Part shown: piece by piece, positions 56,025 to 64,000 of the stretch
Layout of the letters: every line of letters begins with the position of its first letter
Numbering within the stretch: the first letter of the stretch is position 1
Assembly: GCA_029245345.1 (NCBI GenBank)
Contig: JAQWPM010000012.1
Span: 310,001-374,000, forward strand
Length of the DNA: 64,000 bases
Origin: Longimicrobiales bacterium
GTDB taxonomy: Bacteria; Gemmatimonadota; Gemmatimonadetes; Longimicrobiales; Gaopeijiaceae
Direction of reading: 5' to 3'
The notes under the pieces: generated by a model
The model's database searches: none
What the model was told of the DNA's origin: nothing
What the model saw: the letters and a program-made list of their open reading frames with translations, nothing else
Position numbers and translations under genes: made by a program

Positions 56025-56894
56025 ATGACACGTTCTGATTCTTGGACCCGCGTGGGCTCCGTAGCGCCCGCTGCCCTCCGCGACGCCACCATCCAGCTCC
56101 ACTGGGCGGCGCAGGTGCTCGCCGCCGCGGGACAGACGTTTGCGGAAGCGCAGGACGACGACAGTCACCTCGCGATGATGTGGGATGCAGACCGGGGCGA
56201 GTTGGTTGGCGCACCCTTCGGCGGCGCCTATCCGTTCCGCGTGGCACTCCACGTTCAGGACATCACTCTCCGGTTTTTGGACCGCACAGCTGAGCCACTC
56301 GGATCGCTCCCCCTCGCCGGCAAGACGATGGCGGACGCCTACGAGTGGCTGCAGACGGGGCTCGCCAACTACATGGGCCGACTCACCCAGATCGACAAAC
56401 CCGGATGGGAGATGCCGGAACACGCGGTAGGACGTGGCGAACCGTTTTCCGCAGACATGGATGCCGAACTCTCAACGCTGGCATGCTTGTACGAGTCGGC
56501 CGCAGGAATCCTCACGCCTCTCGCTGACGGACATGCTCACGGGTCCCCGGTGCGCTGTTGGCCCCACCACTTCGACATCGCCACGCTGCTCACGGTAGCG
56601 TCGGACGAATCCGGGAATGCCACGAAGACGGTAGGCGTAGGCATGGCCCCAATGGGTGGCGGCTATGAGGGGTGGTACTGGTATGTCTCGCCGTGGCCCT
56701 TCCCTGACGCAGGCGGGCTCCCCGAACTCGAGGGCCCCGGCGCGTGGCACACCGAAGGCTGGGTCGGAGCTGTGCTCACCGGTGAAGACATCGTAGAAGC
56801 CGATGACGCCTTCCGGGGGGCCGTGGTAACGAAGTTCGTGGACTACTCGGTTTCGACCTCGGTCGAGGTGCTCAACCGAACCACATCGCCTTAG
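56025..56894 (+). CDS. conserved hypothetical protein with WPHHFD motif
   Basis: 289 residues. The sequence is soluble-looking with QLHWAAQVLAAAGQTF at the front, a RFLDRTAEPLGSLPLAGKTM segment and a central PVRCWPHHFDIATLL near residue 180. GGGYEGWYWYVSPWPFP follows. The two His and the Asp of WPHHFD could bind metal. I know similar proteins only as hypothetical. It starts 6 bases after the Rieske-ThDP remnant, and its end overlaps the convergent methyltransferase gene by 23 bases. Confidence 0.65.
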   Translation: MTRSDSWTRVGSVAPAALRDATIQLHWAAQVLAAAGQTFAEAQDDDSHLAMMWDADRGELVGAPFGGAYPFRVALHVQDITLRFLDRTAEPLGSLPLAGKTMADAYEWLQTGLANYMGRLTQIDKPGWEMPEHAVGRGEPFSADMDAELSTLACLYESAAGILTPLADGHAHGSPVRCWPHHFDIATLLTVASDESGNATKTVGVGMAPMGGGYEGWYWYVSPWPFPDAGGLPELEGPGAWHTEGWVGAVLTGEDIVEADDAFRGAVVTKFVDYSVSTSVEVLNRTTSP

Positions 56895-57474
56895 TAGCCA
56901 GATACATAAAGGCGATCATTGCTCCAAGCAGTGCTTCCCACTCGTTGTTACGGCGGTACTGCGCAAAGCTGAATCCACCGGCCACATCAGATTGGATGGG
57001 CCGGTACGGCGTCAGCCGCGGGAATACCGCTGGGACGTTCGACTTGTATTCGTCGAACCTCTCACCAAACAGCTCACTCAACACCTCGGCCTCGTAGGCG
57101 AGCGTCCGCCCGTACACGAGCGTGTAGAACACGAAAAAGACCGCGGGCCAAATCCAATGCCCCCCGGCCAACGTGACTCCGAGCCCGATGAAGAAACTGC
57201 CCACGTAGAGTGGATTGCGCGTGAACGCGTACGGGCCAGACGTCGTGAGGTCCGAATCCTTGTGGATGGTCCCTGCGGCCCAGGCTCGGATGATCAGCCC
57301 GAGTCCGGCGAGCACGTGCCCAGTGGCAAGCAACGACGGCGTCGGAGATGCGAACCACAGGAAAGGGAGAACGAGGAGCCAAACGGCCCTCGTGCGAATC
57401 TTCCGAGGGTCTTTGATCGAGACCTCCGGATCAGCGCCATCTAGACGTGCCGGCGGCTTTTGGCCTTCGGTCAT
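56872..57474 (-). CDS. isoprenylcysteine carboxyl methyltransferase-like membrane protein
   Basis: 200 residues with about four hydrophobic segments. The ICMT-family signature is LTTSGPYAFTRNPLYVGSFF near residue 80, followed by YEAEVLSELFGERFDEYKSN and VPAVFPRL near 135. These proteins methylate membrane-bound substrates with S-adenosylmethionine; in bacteria the substrate is usually unknown. Its ATG overlaps the end of the broken gene upstream (ATGA). Confidence 0.8.
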   Translation of the reverse strand: MTEGQKPPARLDGADPEVSIKDPRKIRTRAVWLLVLPFLWFASPTPSLLATGHVLAGLGLIIRAWAAGTIHKDSDLTTSGPYAFTRNPLYVGSFFIGLGVTLAGGHWIWPAVFFVFYTLVYGRTLAYEAEVLSELFGERFDEYKSNVPAVFPRLTPYRPIQSDVAGGFSFAQYRRNNEWEALLGAMIAFMYLATKAMWFG

Positions 57475-58155
57475 GCCTCGTCTGATGTCAGATACTCTTC
57501 AACGGCCCAGGCCAACATCGGGATCATGATCTCGTGATGCCCGGTGACCTGACACCTCTTTCCACCGGCGCTCCGCGTTGGACGCTGCACCACGTTCATA
57601 CGTGGCCGATAATACCGGATCATGTCGAAGTCGGCGGCGCCAAACTTCCGCGGCGCGACTGCGTTGAGGTTCCACGCCATGGAGAGGGCCTTGAGAAGCA
57701 TCTCTGCATGATCACGGCCGACCCGACGTTGAGCACGAATCCAACGTCATCGACCTCGGGCAAGTATCCGGCCATGCGTCGGAAGTCGCTCATAGATGTC
57801 TGCCCGATCGCTGCGCCATCCGCGGCGGGGTGCTGATGGATGATCTCGCGGCCGGTCTCTTCTGCCAGCCCGAAGGTCCCGTCGACGAGTCCGATCTCGA
57901 CGTCTTCACGAGGTCGCACCCCAGCGAGCCACTTCGTAGTCATGGATGGCCACCGAGCAGCGAGACGACCCCCCTCTGGCTCCGGATGGCCGAAGCGATA
58001 CCACGAGCGACAGATCGGATGAATCTGCCTCGAGAATCGACGGTAGGCCACGTAGGAAGTCGTCGAAGGACCCGGCCACCCACTTCTTCGATGGTCTTCA
58101 ACCGCGAGACGTCGTCTTCAGCGGGGAAATACGGGCGGGCGGCTTCGTCGCTCAC
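57471..58155 (-). pseudogene. conserved hypothetical enzyme-like gene broken by several lesions
   Basis: Pieces in three frames join into one protein: AARPYFPAEDDVSRLKTIEE, SFDDFLRGLPSILEADSS, VVSLLGGH, AIHDYEVARWGATS, EDVEIGLVDGTFGLAEETG, FVLNVGSAVIM and LLKALSMAWNLNAVAPRKFG, then FDMIRYYRPRMNVVQRPT and GHHEIMIPMLAWAVEEYL. Between them I see a 4-base insertion near 58080, missing segments near 57949 and 57832, an extra base near 57908 and a missing base near 57702. Start and stop still overlap both neighbours by 4 bases, so it was once an operon member. I know the family only as hypothetical. Confidence 0.7.
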
Positions 58156-59081
58156 CGGTTCGTAGCTGGGTCCACCTGCGCCCTAGATGCCCGACCCTCC
58201 GCCGCCACTTCCCTCGCGTCCGGATGCAAAGGCACACCGGGCTGATAGTCCTTCAGGTACAGTTCCAACGCTCCCGGAAACCGGGGGATGTTCGACTTCA
58301 TGTAGACCATGATCTTGCGGTCGTCATCCGTCAGGTAGATCTCCGCCTCGCCGCCTTCCCCGAAGAGTCCGTCGGTCTGGACGATGGGCTGAACAACGAT
58401 CGTATTGAACTCCCCACCGTCGACCTTCTTCAGCTCGCGCCGTAGGACGTTGATCACGACCGGGTTGCCATCGTCCTTGAAGTAGCGCGGGATCGAATAC
58501 GAACGTCCTACCTCAAGGTCCATCTGTCGCAGGAAGTAGATGAACGAGAGGTCGTCGAGCGGGAAAGAAGATCCTAGGTCACCTGTGTGATCCGGCGACT
58601 CGATCTCTTTGTCCGGCCGTACCCATCTGCCTTCACCCGGATACATCTCGTAGTGGCGCGTCCCATGGTAGCTGACCTGGTCCGACACCTTGAGGAAACG
58701 CCAACTCTGCAGCGTCTCGATGTCAAAGAAACTGGTCGACACGTCGTGAACCTTGAGGCCCAGCAATGACCCGCCGAACTCCATGACAGCGCGGTAGGTG
58801 TTATTGCCGCGTACGGTATCCAGCGCCTCCACCGAAACGTGTCCCTCCCCGACGTCGAACCAGCCGACCTCGACCCGGTAGATCATGTGCTCGCCCGGCC
58901 CAAACGGCACCGACGCCGCCGCCGAGTCCGTCGGGTACTCGGACGCGAGGCTGTCGAGAGCCGCCCGCTGATCGTACGCCATCACTTCCTCTTGGGCAGC
59001 CACCAGCCCAGGGGAACCGAGGGCGCCAGCAACCAGTGCGGCACTCAGGACACGACGATTCCGCCCCGAAAGGGTGTTCAC
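58152..59081 (-). CDS. DUF3108 exported protein
   Basis: 309 residues from the GTG at 59081, which overlaps the GT2 stop. A signal peptide (RRVLSAALVAGALG to VAAQ) is followed by the DUF3108 pattern: FGPGEHMIYRVEVGWFDVGE near residue 60, then YHGTRHYEMYPGEGRWVRPD and LDDLSFIYFLRQMDLEVG. The end has VQPIVQTDGLFGEGGEAEIY and TDDDRKIMVYMKSNIP. Members are periplasmic or outer-membrane proteins of unknown function, often near envelope genes, as here. Confidence 0.8.
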   Translation of the reverse strand: MNTLSGRNRRVLSAALVAGALGSPGLVAAQEEVMAYDQRAALDSLASEYPTDSAAASVPFGPGEHMIYRVEVGWFDVGEGHVSVEALDTVRGNNTYRAVMEFGGSLLGLKVHDVSTSFFDIETLQSWRFLKVSDQVSYHGTRHYEMYPGEGRWVRPDKEIESPDHTGDLGSSFPLDDLSFIYFLRQMDLEVGRSYSIPRYFKDDGNPVVINVLRRELKKVDGGEFNTIVVQPIVQTDGLFGEGGEAEIYLTDDDRKIMVYMKSNIPRFPGALELYLKDYQPGVPLHPDAREVAAEGRASRAQVDPATNR

Positions 59082-59836
59082 GCAGCCTCCGAGTCCGGTC
59101 GATCTTTCCAAAGCCTCGCGCCACGCAGTCGAGCCAAGGCCATAAAGGTCCCGAATGCCTGAAAACGTGACTCACGAGTCTGGAGATCGTAGCGCAGCGC
59201 AAGCGGGGCCTCCGCAATGCGCCGGGCATGGGGGGCGAGCTTGCCGAGCAACTCCACGTTGGACGCCCACCCGTCCGTCTCCACGAAACGCGTCGTCGTC
59301 GGAAGGTCACGAAGTGCCTTACGAAGAACGATGACGCGGTATGCTCGCAGCCCAACGAGCGGATCGGAAACGGGAGACTTACCAAACACCCCGCGAAGAA
59401 AAGTGCGTGCGAAGCGACGTACGAGCCTCGGCCCACGGGGCAGATCATTCGCCCCGGGGTCAACCGCGCCGGCCACGATATCTGCTCCGCCCTCCAAAAC
59501 CTTCACCAGACCAATGATGTCTTCGGGGTTCTCCGTGAAGTCACCCTGAAGCACGACCGCGCAGTCACGTTTCGGGTAAGGAGCCTCCTTCACGACCCAC
59601 CGGAGAAGCTGCTCCACAGATCCGCTGTAGCCAAGCTGTTCATCTGACTTCAATACCGTGAGCGGCAACGCCCTGCGATATCGACTCAAGACCTCATTCG
59701 TGTCGTCCGTCGATGCGTCGTCATGCACCACGATCCGATAATCACGGTCGAACTCACCCAGAACCTTCCCAACCTTCCAGAGAAGAACTCCGATGGTGTC
59801 GGACTCGTTATGTGCCGGGACGCAGACGTAGATCAC
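59078..59836 (-). CDS. glycosyltransferase family 2
   Basis: 252 residues from a GTG at 59836; an in-frame start at 59908 would add 24 residues. The GT-A fold shows VCVPAHNESDTIGVLLWKVG at the front, VHDDASTDDTNEVLSRY near residue 40 and a DXD-like QGDFTENPED near 100. No polymer-synthase membrane helices follow, so it is a soluble or peripheral transferase, like dolichol-phosphate-mannose-type enzymes. It begins the GT2-DUF3108-(broken gene)-ICMT operon. Confidence 0.88.
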   Translation of the reverse strand: MIYVCVPAHNESDTIGVLLWKVGKVLGEFDRDYRIVVHDDASTDDTNEVLSRYRRALPLTVLKSDEQLGYSGSVEQLLRWVVKEAPYPKRDCAVVLQGDFTENPEDIIGLVKVLEGGADIVAGAVDPGANDLPRGPRLVRRFARTFLRGVFGKSPVSDPLVGLRAYRVIVLRKALRDLPTTTRFVETDGWASNVELLGKLAPHARRIAEAPLALRYDLQTRESRFQAFGTFMALARLRGARLWKDRPDSEAA

Positions 59837-60004
59837 GATGAGCCGGGATTGAAGAATCTCATTACGCGTTGTCCAACACACCTTCGTATGTGCATCGGAC
59901 TCAACCACTTATACAGGCCGCCCCTCGGGCGGTTCCTGATCAGCCAAAAAAGGTAATGGGAATCAGCCCCGGGTTCGCCTCGTCGGTCACTCCCTCACCT
60001 TGCT

Positions 60005-60958
60005 TCACCGGAAGGCGGCAACATCGGGATCACTAGAATAAGGTGGGGCTCCGTCATCGACTTCGGTGTCCGGCCGCTTCTTCCAGCGCTTGTGGTGCCA
60101 GAAGTACTGATGGGGAGCCCTGCGGATGGCGCGTTCCAATGCGCGGGTGTGGGCGATGGTCAGCCCTTCGATGTCCGCCTTACGGTTCCCGGATGCCTCG
60201 AACTGGATGGGTTCGATGTTCACCGTGTACTTCGGGCTCGGCCCAGGATCTCGTAACGGTATTGCAAGCATCATCGGGGCCCCGCTGCGCAGAGCGAAGA
60301 GCGCCGGCCCACGAGCAGTGGACGCGAGCTTACCGAAGAAGGGCACGTAGATCCCACCACGGTGAGCGTTTTGATCCGCGAGGATCGCGACCGCGCGGCC
60401 GGCCCTCAGGGCGTCCATCACTCCCGTAGGCGCCTCGTCCACATTGATCACACCCATGCCAACGCCCTTTCGGGCCTTCATCAGTTCGTCACCGAATCGG
60501 GAGTTTTCCATACTCTTCGCGACAGCGTCGAAAGGCACCCCGCGTGTCGTAAAGCCGGCCGCCCCGATCTCCCAATTTCCAAGGTGGCCGGTCATGAGAA
60601 TGACCCCCTTACCCAACTGCATCGCCTTCTCAAACGCTTCGAAGCCGACCATGGTCGTTCGTTGGTTGAGCTGCTCTGGAGTGAGCCGACTCAGCAGGAA
60701 GATCGCGACCGTCTCCCGTCCCACATGCAGATACGCGTCTCGGGCCACACGGGCCCGCCACGCCGGGGTCTCGTCAGGAAACGCCATCAACAAGTGTTCG
60801 TCGACCACAGACCGCCGGATTCTGAGCACGTAGCCGAGAAACCATCCGAGAGCCGCCCCCGATGCCATCGCCCAACGCTCCGGCAGAAGTGCCAAAATGC
60901 CAGTAACAACTCGAAATATGCCGATCTCCAGGCCATCCTTCAGGCGACTTCGACTCAC
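60005..60958 (-). CDS. LpxL/HtrB-family lipid A lauroyltransferase-like acyltransferase
   Basis: 317 residues. One membrane segment lies near the front (about 15-45). The H-x4-E acyltransferase motif is GHLGNWEIG near residue 122, and ADQNAHRGGIYVPFFGK near 193 matches the second family motif. The end YFWHHKRWKKRP is also typical. It probably adds a secondary acyl chain to lipid A or a related glycolipid. Its start overlaps the ABC transporter stop by 4 bases. Confidence 0.88.
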   Translation of the reverse strand: MSRSRLKDGLEIGIFRVVTGILALLPERWAMASGAALGWFLGYVLRIRRSVVDEHLLMAFPDETPAWRARVARDAYLHVGRETVAIFLLSRLTPEQLNQRTTMVGFEAFEKAMQLGKGVILMTGHLGNWEIGAAGFTTRGVPFDAVAKSMENSRFGDELMKARKGVGMGVINVDEAPTGVMDALRAGRAVAILADQNAHRGGIYVPFFGKLASTARGPALFALRSGAPMMLAIPLRDPGPSPKYTVNIEPIQFEASGNRKADIEGLTIAHTRALERAIRRAPHQYFWHHKRWKKRPDTEVDDGAPPYSSDPDVAAFR

Positions 60959-62802
60959 ACCGACGGCCCTGATGACCCGTCGAACTGAAGTTCGTAGAGC
61001 CGACGATACAGGCCATTTAACGCCAACAACGAGATGTGGTCGCCTCGTTCGACGATCCGGCCACCATCCATCACCAGGATCTGGTCAGCAGACTGTACCG
61101 TCGAAATTCGGTGTGCGATAACGAATACCGTGCGGCCCTCGACAAGTCGCTCGATCGCGTCCTGGATCAACCTCTCGGACTCGGTATCGAGCGAACTCGT
61201 GGCCTCGTCAAAGATGAGGATGGGCGGGTCCCTAAGGAGCGCCCGAGCGATAGCGATACGCTGGCGCTGCCCCCCAGAAAGCTCGACGCCACGTTCGCCC
61301 ACTACCGTGTCGTAACCATCGGTCATGTCCGAGACAAAGCCGTGGGCGTGTGCCGCCTTCGCAGCATCGACGATGGACTCTTCCGTAGCCTCGGGGCGGC
61401 CATACGCAATGTTGGCCCTGACCGTATCGTGGAAGAGCACCGTCTCTTGAGACACGATGCCCATGAGACCCCTGAGCTCCGCCATCCGCACGTCTTTGAT
61501 GTCGGTCCCGTCGATCATGATGCGCCCGGAGGACACCTCGAAAAAGCGCGCTAAAAGATCGACGAGCGTCGACTTTCCGGCTCCGCTCGGACCGACCAAC
61601 GCAACGACTTCTCCCCGACTCACGGAAAAGGAGACGTCGGACAGAACGGACTCACCCGCCCCGTAGGCGAATCCGACATCCTCGAAGACAACGGCTTCGG
61701 AGAAACCCGCGATCGGCTTCGCGTCTGGAGAGTCCGTAATCTCTGCAGGGGCATCCAAGAACTCGAAGACCCGCTCGGCGGCGATGAGTCCGGGCTGAGC
61801 CGTGGCCGGGAACTTGGCCACGTTCTTCACGGGCGAGTAGAGTTTCATGGACAGCCCGAGGAAACCGACGAATTCCGGGCCGGTGATGTCTCCAGCAATC
61901 ACGAGACGAGCTCCGAACCAGAGAAGAATCACGGTCCCGGCGGCGGCCAACATCTCGGTCATAGGCGCCGCGGCGGCTCGGGCAAATTCGGCCCGAAGGA
62001 AGTGGCGATAATACTCTGACGTCAGGCCGCGGAATCGCTCCTTCTCCCGCCTTTCTGCCGACGAGGATTTCACGAGTCGGATCCCCGCGAGGGTCTCTTG
62101 AACGTGCCCATTCACCTCACCACCTAGGTGCAGCACGCGACGATCTCGCTTTCTCAGCACGTTCACGAGCGGGCCCCAGATAATCATGGCTCCTGGGATC
62201 ACGATGAATGCCGCCGCCGTGAGCTTCCATGAAATGAGAAGCATGGCCAATAGTGCGACACCGAATTCAAAAACTGCGGAGAGCAGCTTCGAGGACTCGG
62301 CAGTCACGAGCGTGCGCACCTGCTCGACCTCTGTGGTCAGACGGCTGACGATCTGGCCCATGCGGACCCGACCGAAGAACGAAAGATCGAGCTCGACCAA
62401 GTGATCGTAGACTTGGTCGCGAACGTCTCGGTTCACGCCCTGCTCCGCTCTCGCAACCAGATAGGTACGCGTGAAGTGAAAGACGTTCTTCACCGCGAAG
62501 ACGATGATGATCAGCACGATGATCCGTCCGATCGCGACAAGGGGGTCCCCGGACAAATCGACGTACCGGTAGACGGTCGCATCCAGGAGCCGCTCCATGC
62601 CGGTCCCGGTAGACGTCACCACCCCACCTCCACTCAAGAAGAGCGCCGAGATGAACGGAATCAGCAGGATGTAGACGGACGCGTCGAGCACCGCAAAAGC
62701 CGCCGTCGCCACAATGGCTACGGCGAGAACACCCGCGTGAGGCTTGAGAAATGCGAGGATGCGGAGGTAGGTGGATCCGCCCGCGGTCGGGGCCAGGTTC
62801 AT
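60955..62802 (-). CDS. MsbA-like lipid ABC transporter
   Basis: 615 residues with a membrane domain of about six helices (1-330) fused to an ATPase domain. Walker A is VGPSGAGKSTLVDLL (Lys410), the signature LSGGQRQRIAIARAL near 515 and Walker B ILIFDEATSSLD near 535. The layout and length match MsbA, which flips lipid A across the inner membrane as a homodimer. The gene lies between the PglZ protein and the LpxL-like acyltransferase with 4-base overlaps on both sides, consistent with lipid A export. Confidence 0.9.
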   Translation of the reverse strand: MNLAPTAGGSTYLRILAFLKPHAGVLAVAIVATAAFAVLDASVYILLIPFISALFLSGGGVVTSTGTGMERLLDATVYRYVDLSGDPLVAIGRIIVLIIIVFAVKNVFHFTRTYLVARAEQGVNRDVRDQVYDHLVELDLSFFGRVRMGQIVSRLTTEVEQVRTLVTAESSKLLSAVFEFGVALLAMLLISWKLTAAAFIVIPGAMIIWGPLVNVLRKRDRRVLHLGGEVNGHVQETLAGIRLVKSSSAERREKERFRGLTSEYYRHFLRAEFARAAAAPMTEMLAAAGTVILLWFGARLVIAGDITGPEFVGFLGLSMKLYSPVKNVAKFPATAQPGLIAAERVFEFLDAPAEITDSPDAKPIAGFSEAVVFEDVGFAYGAGESVLSDVSFSVSRGEVVALVGPSGAGKSTLVDLLARFFEVSSGRIMIDGTDIKDVRMAELRGLMGIVSQETVLFHDTVRANIAYGRPEATEESIVDAAKAAHAHGFVSDMTDGYDTVVGERGVELSGGQRQRIAIARALLRDPPILIFDEATSSLDTESERLIQDAIERLVEGRTVFVIAHRISTVQSADQILVMDGGRIVERGDHISLLALNGLYRRLYELQFDGSSGPSV

Positions 62803-64000
62803 CGCCTTGGGGTCAGGCTCGCCACGGGGACAATCATTTCTTCCGGACTGATGCCACCGTGAAGAAACGAATTCCGGTAACGCGCCTGATATTCCCTGAG
62901 CTTCGTCGGGTAGACGAAGAAAAAGTCCTCGACAGCCAGCAGGTACATCATGCCCAACTTCCCAGCGGGAATCCGTAGGTGTTTCTCGTCAGAGGTCGAG
63001 AAAACCGTTGACGACACCTCTGCCCGCAGGTCCTGTCCGAACTTGTAGCGTAGGTTGCTCGTCGCGTCGCGCCGGGCGAACACCGTGGTCGGGTGCTGGC
63101 ACAGAATGGATCCGTGATCCGTGGTGAGGATCACATGGTGGCCTTGCCGCGAAGCCGCCTTCAATACCTCGAAGGCGGTCGATCGCTCGAACCAGGAGCG
63201 GGTCAGATCCCGGAGAGCAGCTTCATCCCGGGCCACTTCCATTAGGATGGGCGACTCCGAGCGGCCGTGTGTCATGAGGTCCACGAAGTTGAAGACCATC
63301 GCGATCACAGCACCCGGCTTCTTGAGCGCGGACTTCACACGCGCCCTGACCTGCTCGCCCTGCCGGTCCGAAAAAATCTTCTCGTAATGCACATGCACGT
63401 CGCGGCCCGTGATACGCCTCAATTGCTCGAAGAGGAGCTTGTCTTCGAACGCATTCAGTGAGCCTTCGTCGTCCGACTGATCCCACCATTCAGGTCGCTT
63501 CTTGGCGATCTCATCCGCGTATTGGCCAGAGAAAATGGCGTTGCGGGCATAGGGCGTCGCGGTAGGCAAGATCGAGTAGTGGTACGTCTCCTCAATCTCG
63601 AAGTACTCCGTCAAGAGTGGCGCGATCACTCTCCACTGATCCAAGCGCATGCAGTCCAACACGACGAAGTACACCGGATCCGAGCCAAGTCGCGGTACGA
63701 GGAACTCGCGGACCAGGTCGACAGACAAGCGAGGTCGATCTTCAGAGCCCGCCATCCAACGCGCGTAATGATCAATGACCCACACGCCGAAGTCACGTCT
63801 CAGATCGTCCATCATGGACCGAACGGTATCGAGCAGACCGTCTTCCCCAGCCTCTCCGAGCGAAATGTGCCAATCCGTCAGTTCGGTGAAGACGCGCGCG
63901 AAGTCGTCCGCCGTGCGGGCGTCCTCACGCAGTGTCGAGAGCCGCCCGAAGCGGGCGGCGAAGTCCTGCGCCACACGCTGTTGGCGGATTGAAGACCCCT
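62799..64000 (-). CDS. PglZ-domain protein, C-terminal part (partial)
   Basis: The frame is open to the right edge without a stop, so the gene starts beyond the window; the GTG at 63974 is probably internal. At least 399 residues are visible. The alkaline-phosphatase-fold PglZ domain shows FVVLDCMRLDQWRV, with a metal-binding Asp. Further in, YSILPTATPYARNAIFSGQY (with the catalytic Thr region), FNFVDLMTH and ILTTDHGSILCQHP follow. Related full-length proteins carry a response-regulator receiver domain at the front; whether this one does cannot be seen. It overlaps the ABC transporter start by 4 bases. Confidence 0.8.
   Translation of the reverse strand, partial: GSSIRQQRVAQDFAARFGRLSTLREDARTADDFARVFTELTDWHISLGEAGEDGLLDTVRSMMDDLRRDFGVWVIDHYARWMAGSEDRPRLSVDLVREFLVPRLGSDPVYFVVLDCMRLDQWRVIAPLLTEYFEIEETYHYSILPTATPYARNAIFSGQYADEIAKKRPEWWDQSDDEGSLNAFEDKLLFEQLRRITGRDVHVHYEKIFSDRQGEQVRARVKSALKKPGAVIAMVFNFVDLMTHGRSESPILMEVARDEAALRDLTRSWFERSTAFEVLKAASRQGHHVILTTDHGSILCQHPTTVFARRDATSNLRYKFGQDLRAEVSSTVFSTSDEKHLRIPAGKLGMMYLLAVEDFFFVYPTKLREYQARYRNSFLHGGISPEEMIVPVASLTPRR

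Overview
The window is high-GC bacterial chromosome, densely packed and mostly housekeeping. Several things point to a diderm (Gram-negative) bacterium: many Sec/lipobox lipoproteins, an LpxL-type acyltransferase, an MsbA-like flippase, a Kdo-kinase-like protein and a family 9 heptosyltransferase. Several gene families here resemble ones I associate with Gemmatimonadota: the PglZ phosphatase of the response-regulator type, small TonB-plug-like proteins, ADOP permease remnants and Rieske-ThDP fusions. That assignment is inference from gene content; gyrB, recF and rpsU would settle it.

Layout. 1-3.6 kb: end of an FG-GAP/UnbV protein, an S9 peptidase and a small plug-like protein. 3.6-18.5 kb: an AddA-like helicase-nuclease and an AddB-like partner, separated by about 8 kb holding an FHA/trypsin membrane protease, an aldo-keto reductase, an NhaC antiporter, a two-subunit aconitase X, a thioesterase and a threonine-dehydratase-like enzyme. 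18.6-27.9 kb: type III glutamine synthetase, an archaeal-type ATPase, recF-dciA-gyrB, an enoyl-CoA hydratase and ssb. 28.2-31.8 kb: an island of small unknown proteins. 31.9-38.5 kb: rpsU, lepB, an amino-acid permease, ppk and several gene remnants. 38.5-49.7 kb: a thiolase/hydroxyacyl-CoA dehydrogenase pair, a DinB protein, a long operon (TPR, zinc ribbon, lipoprotein, isopropylmalate dehydrogenase, MshEN protein, PilT) and a Tat-exported asparaginase. 50-57 kb: a tightly overlapping operon with an orphan hydantoinase B, a DUF6941-like protein, a LamG lipoprotein, a Kdo-kinase-like protein and a heptosyltransferase. 57-64 kb: a leftward envelope operon, PglZ-MsbA-LpxL followed by GT2, DUF3108, a broken gene and an ICMT-like methyltransferase.

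The best candidate for something undescribed is the 28.2-31.8 kb island. Three proteins share two unnamed domains: a helical domain A ending in an LPxPxF-x-x-W signature, and a domain B built around W-x(5)-F and an RTA-x-I motif. They occur as A alone, A-B and B-A. They sit with a ribbon-helix-helix protein, a 295-residue unknown protein and terminator-like hairpins in front of two of the genes.

A second theme is decay. At least seven loci are recognisable remnants: a cytochrome c lacking its heme site, an ADOP permease, a plug protein, a K-channel-filter/TPR chimera, a winged HTH regulator, a Rieske-ThDP enzyme and a conserved hypothetical. Several carry internal deletions as well as frameshifts, so random base-call errors alone do not explain them. 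I saw no rRNA, tRNA, CRISPR array, insertion sequence or prophage.
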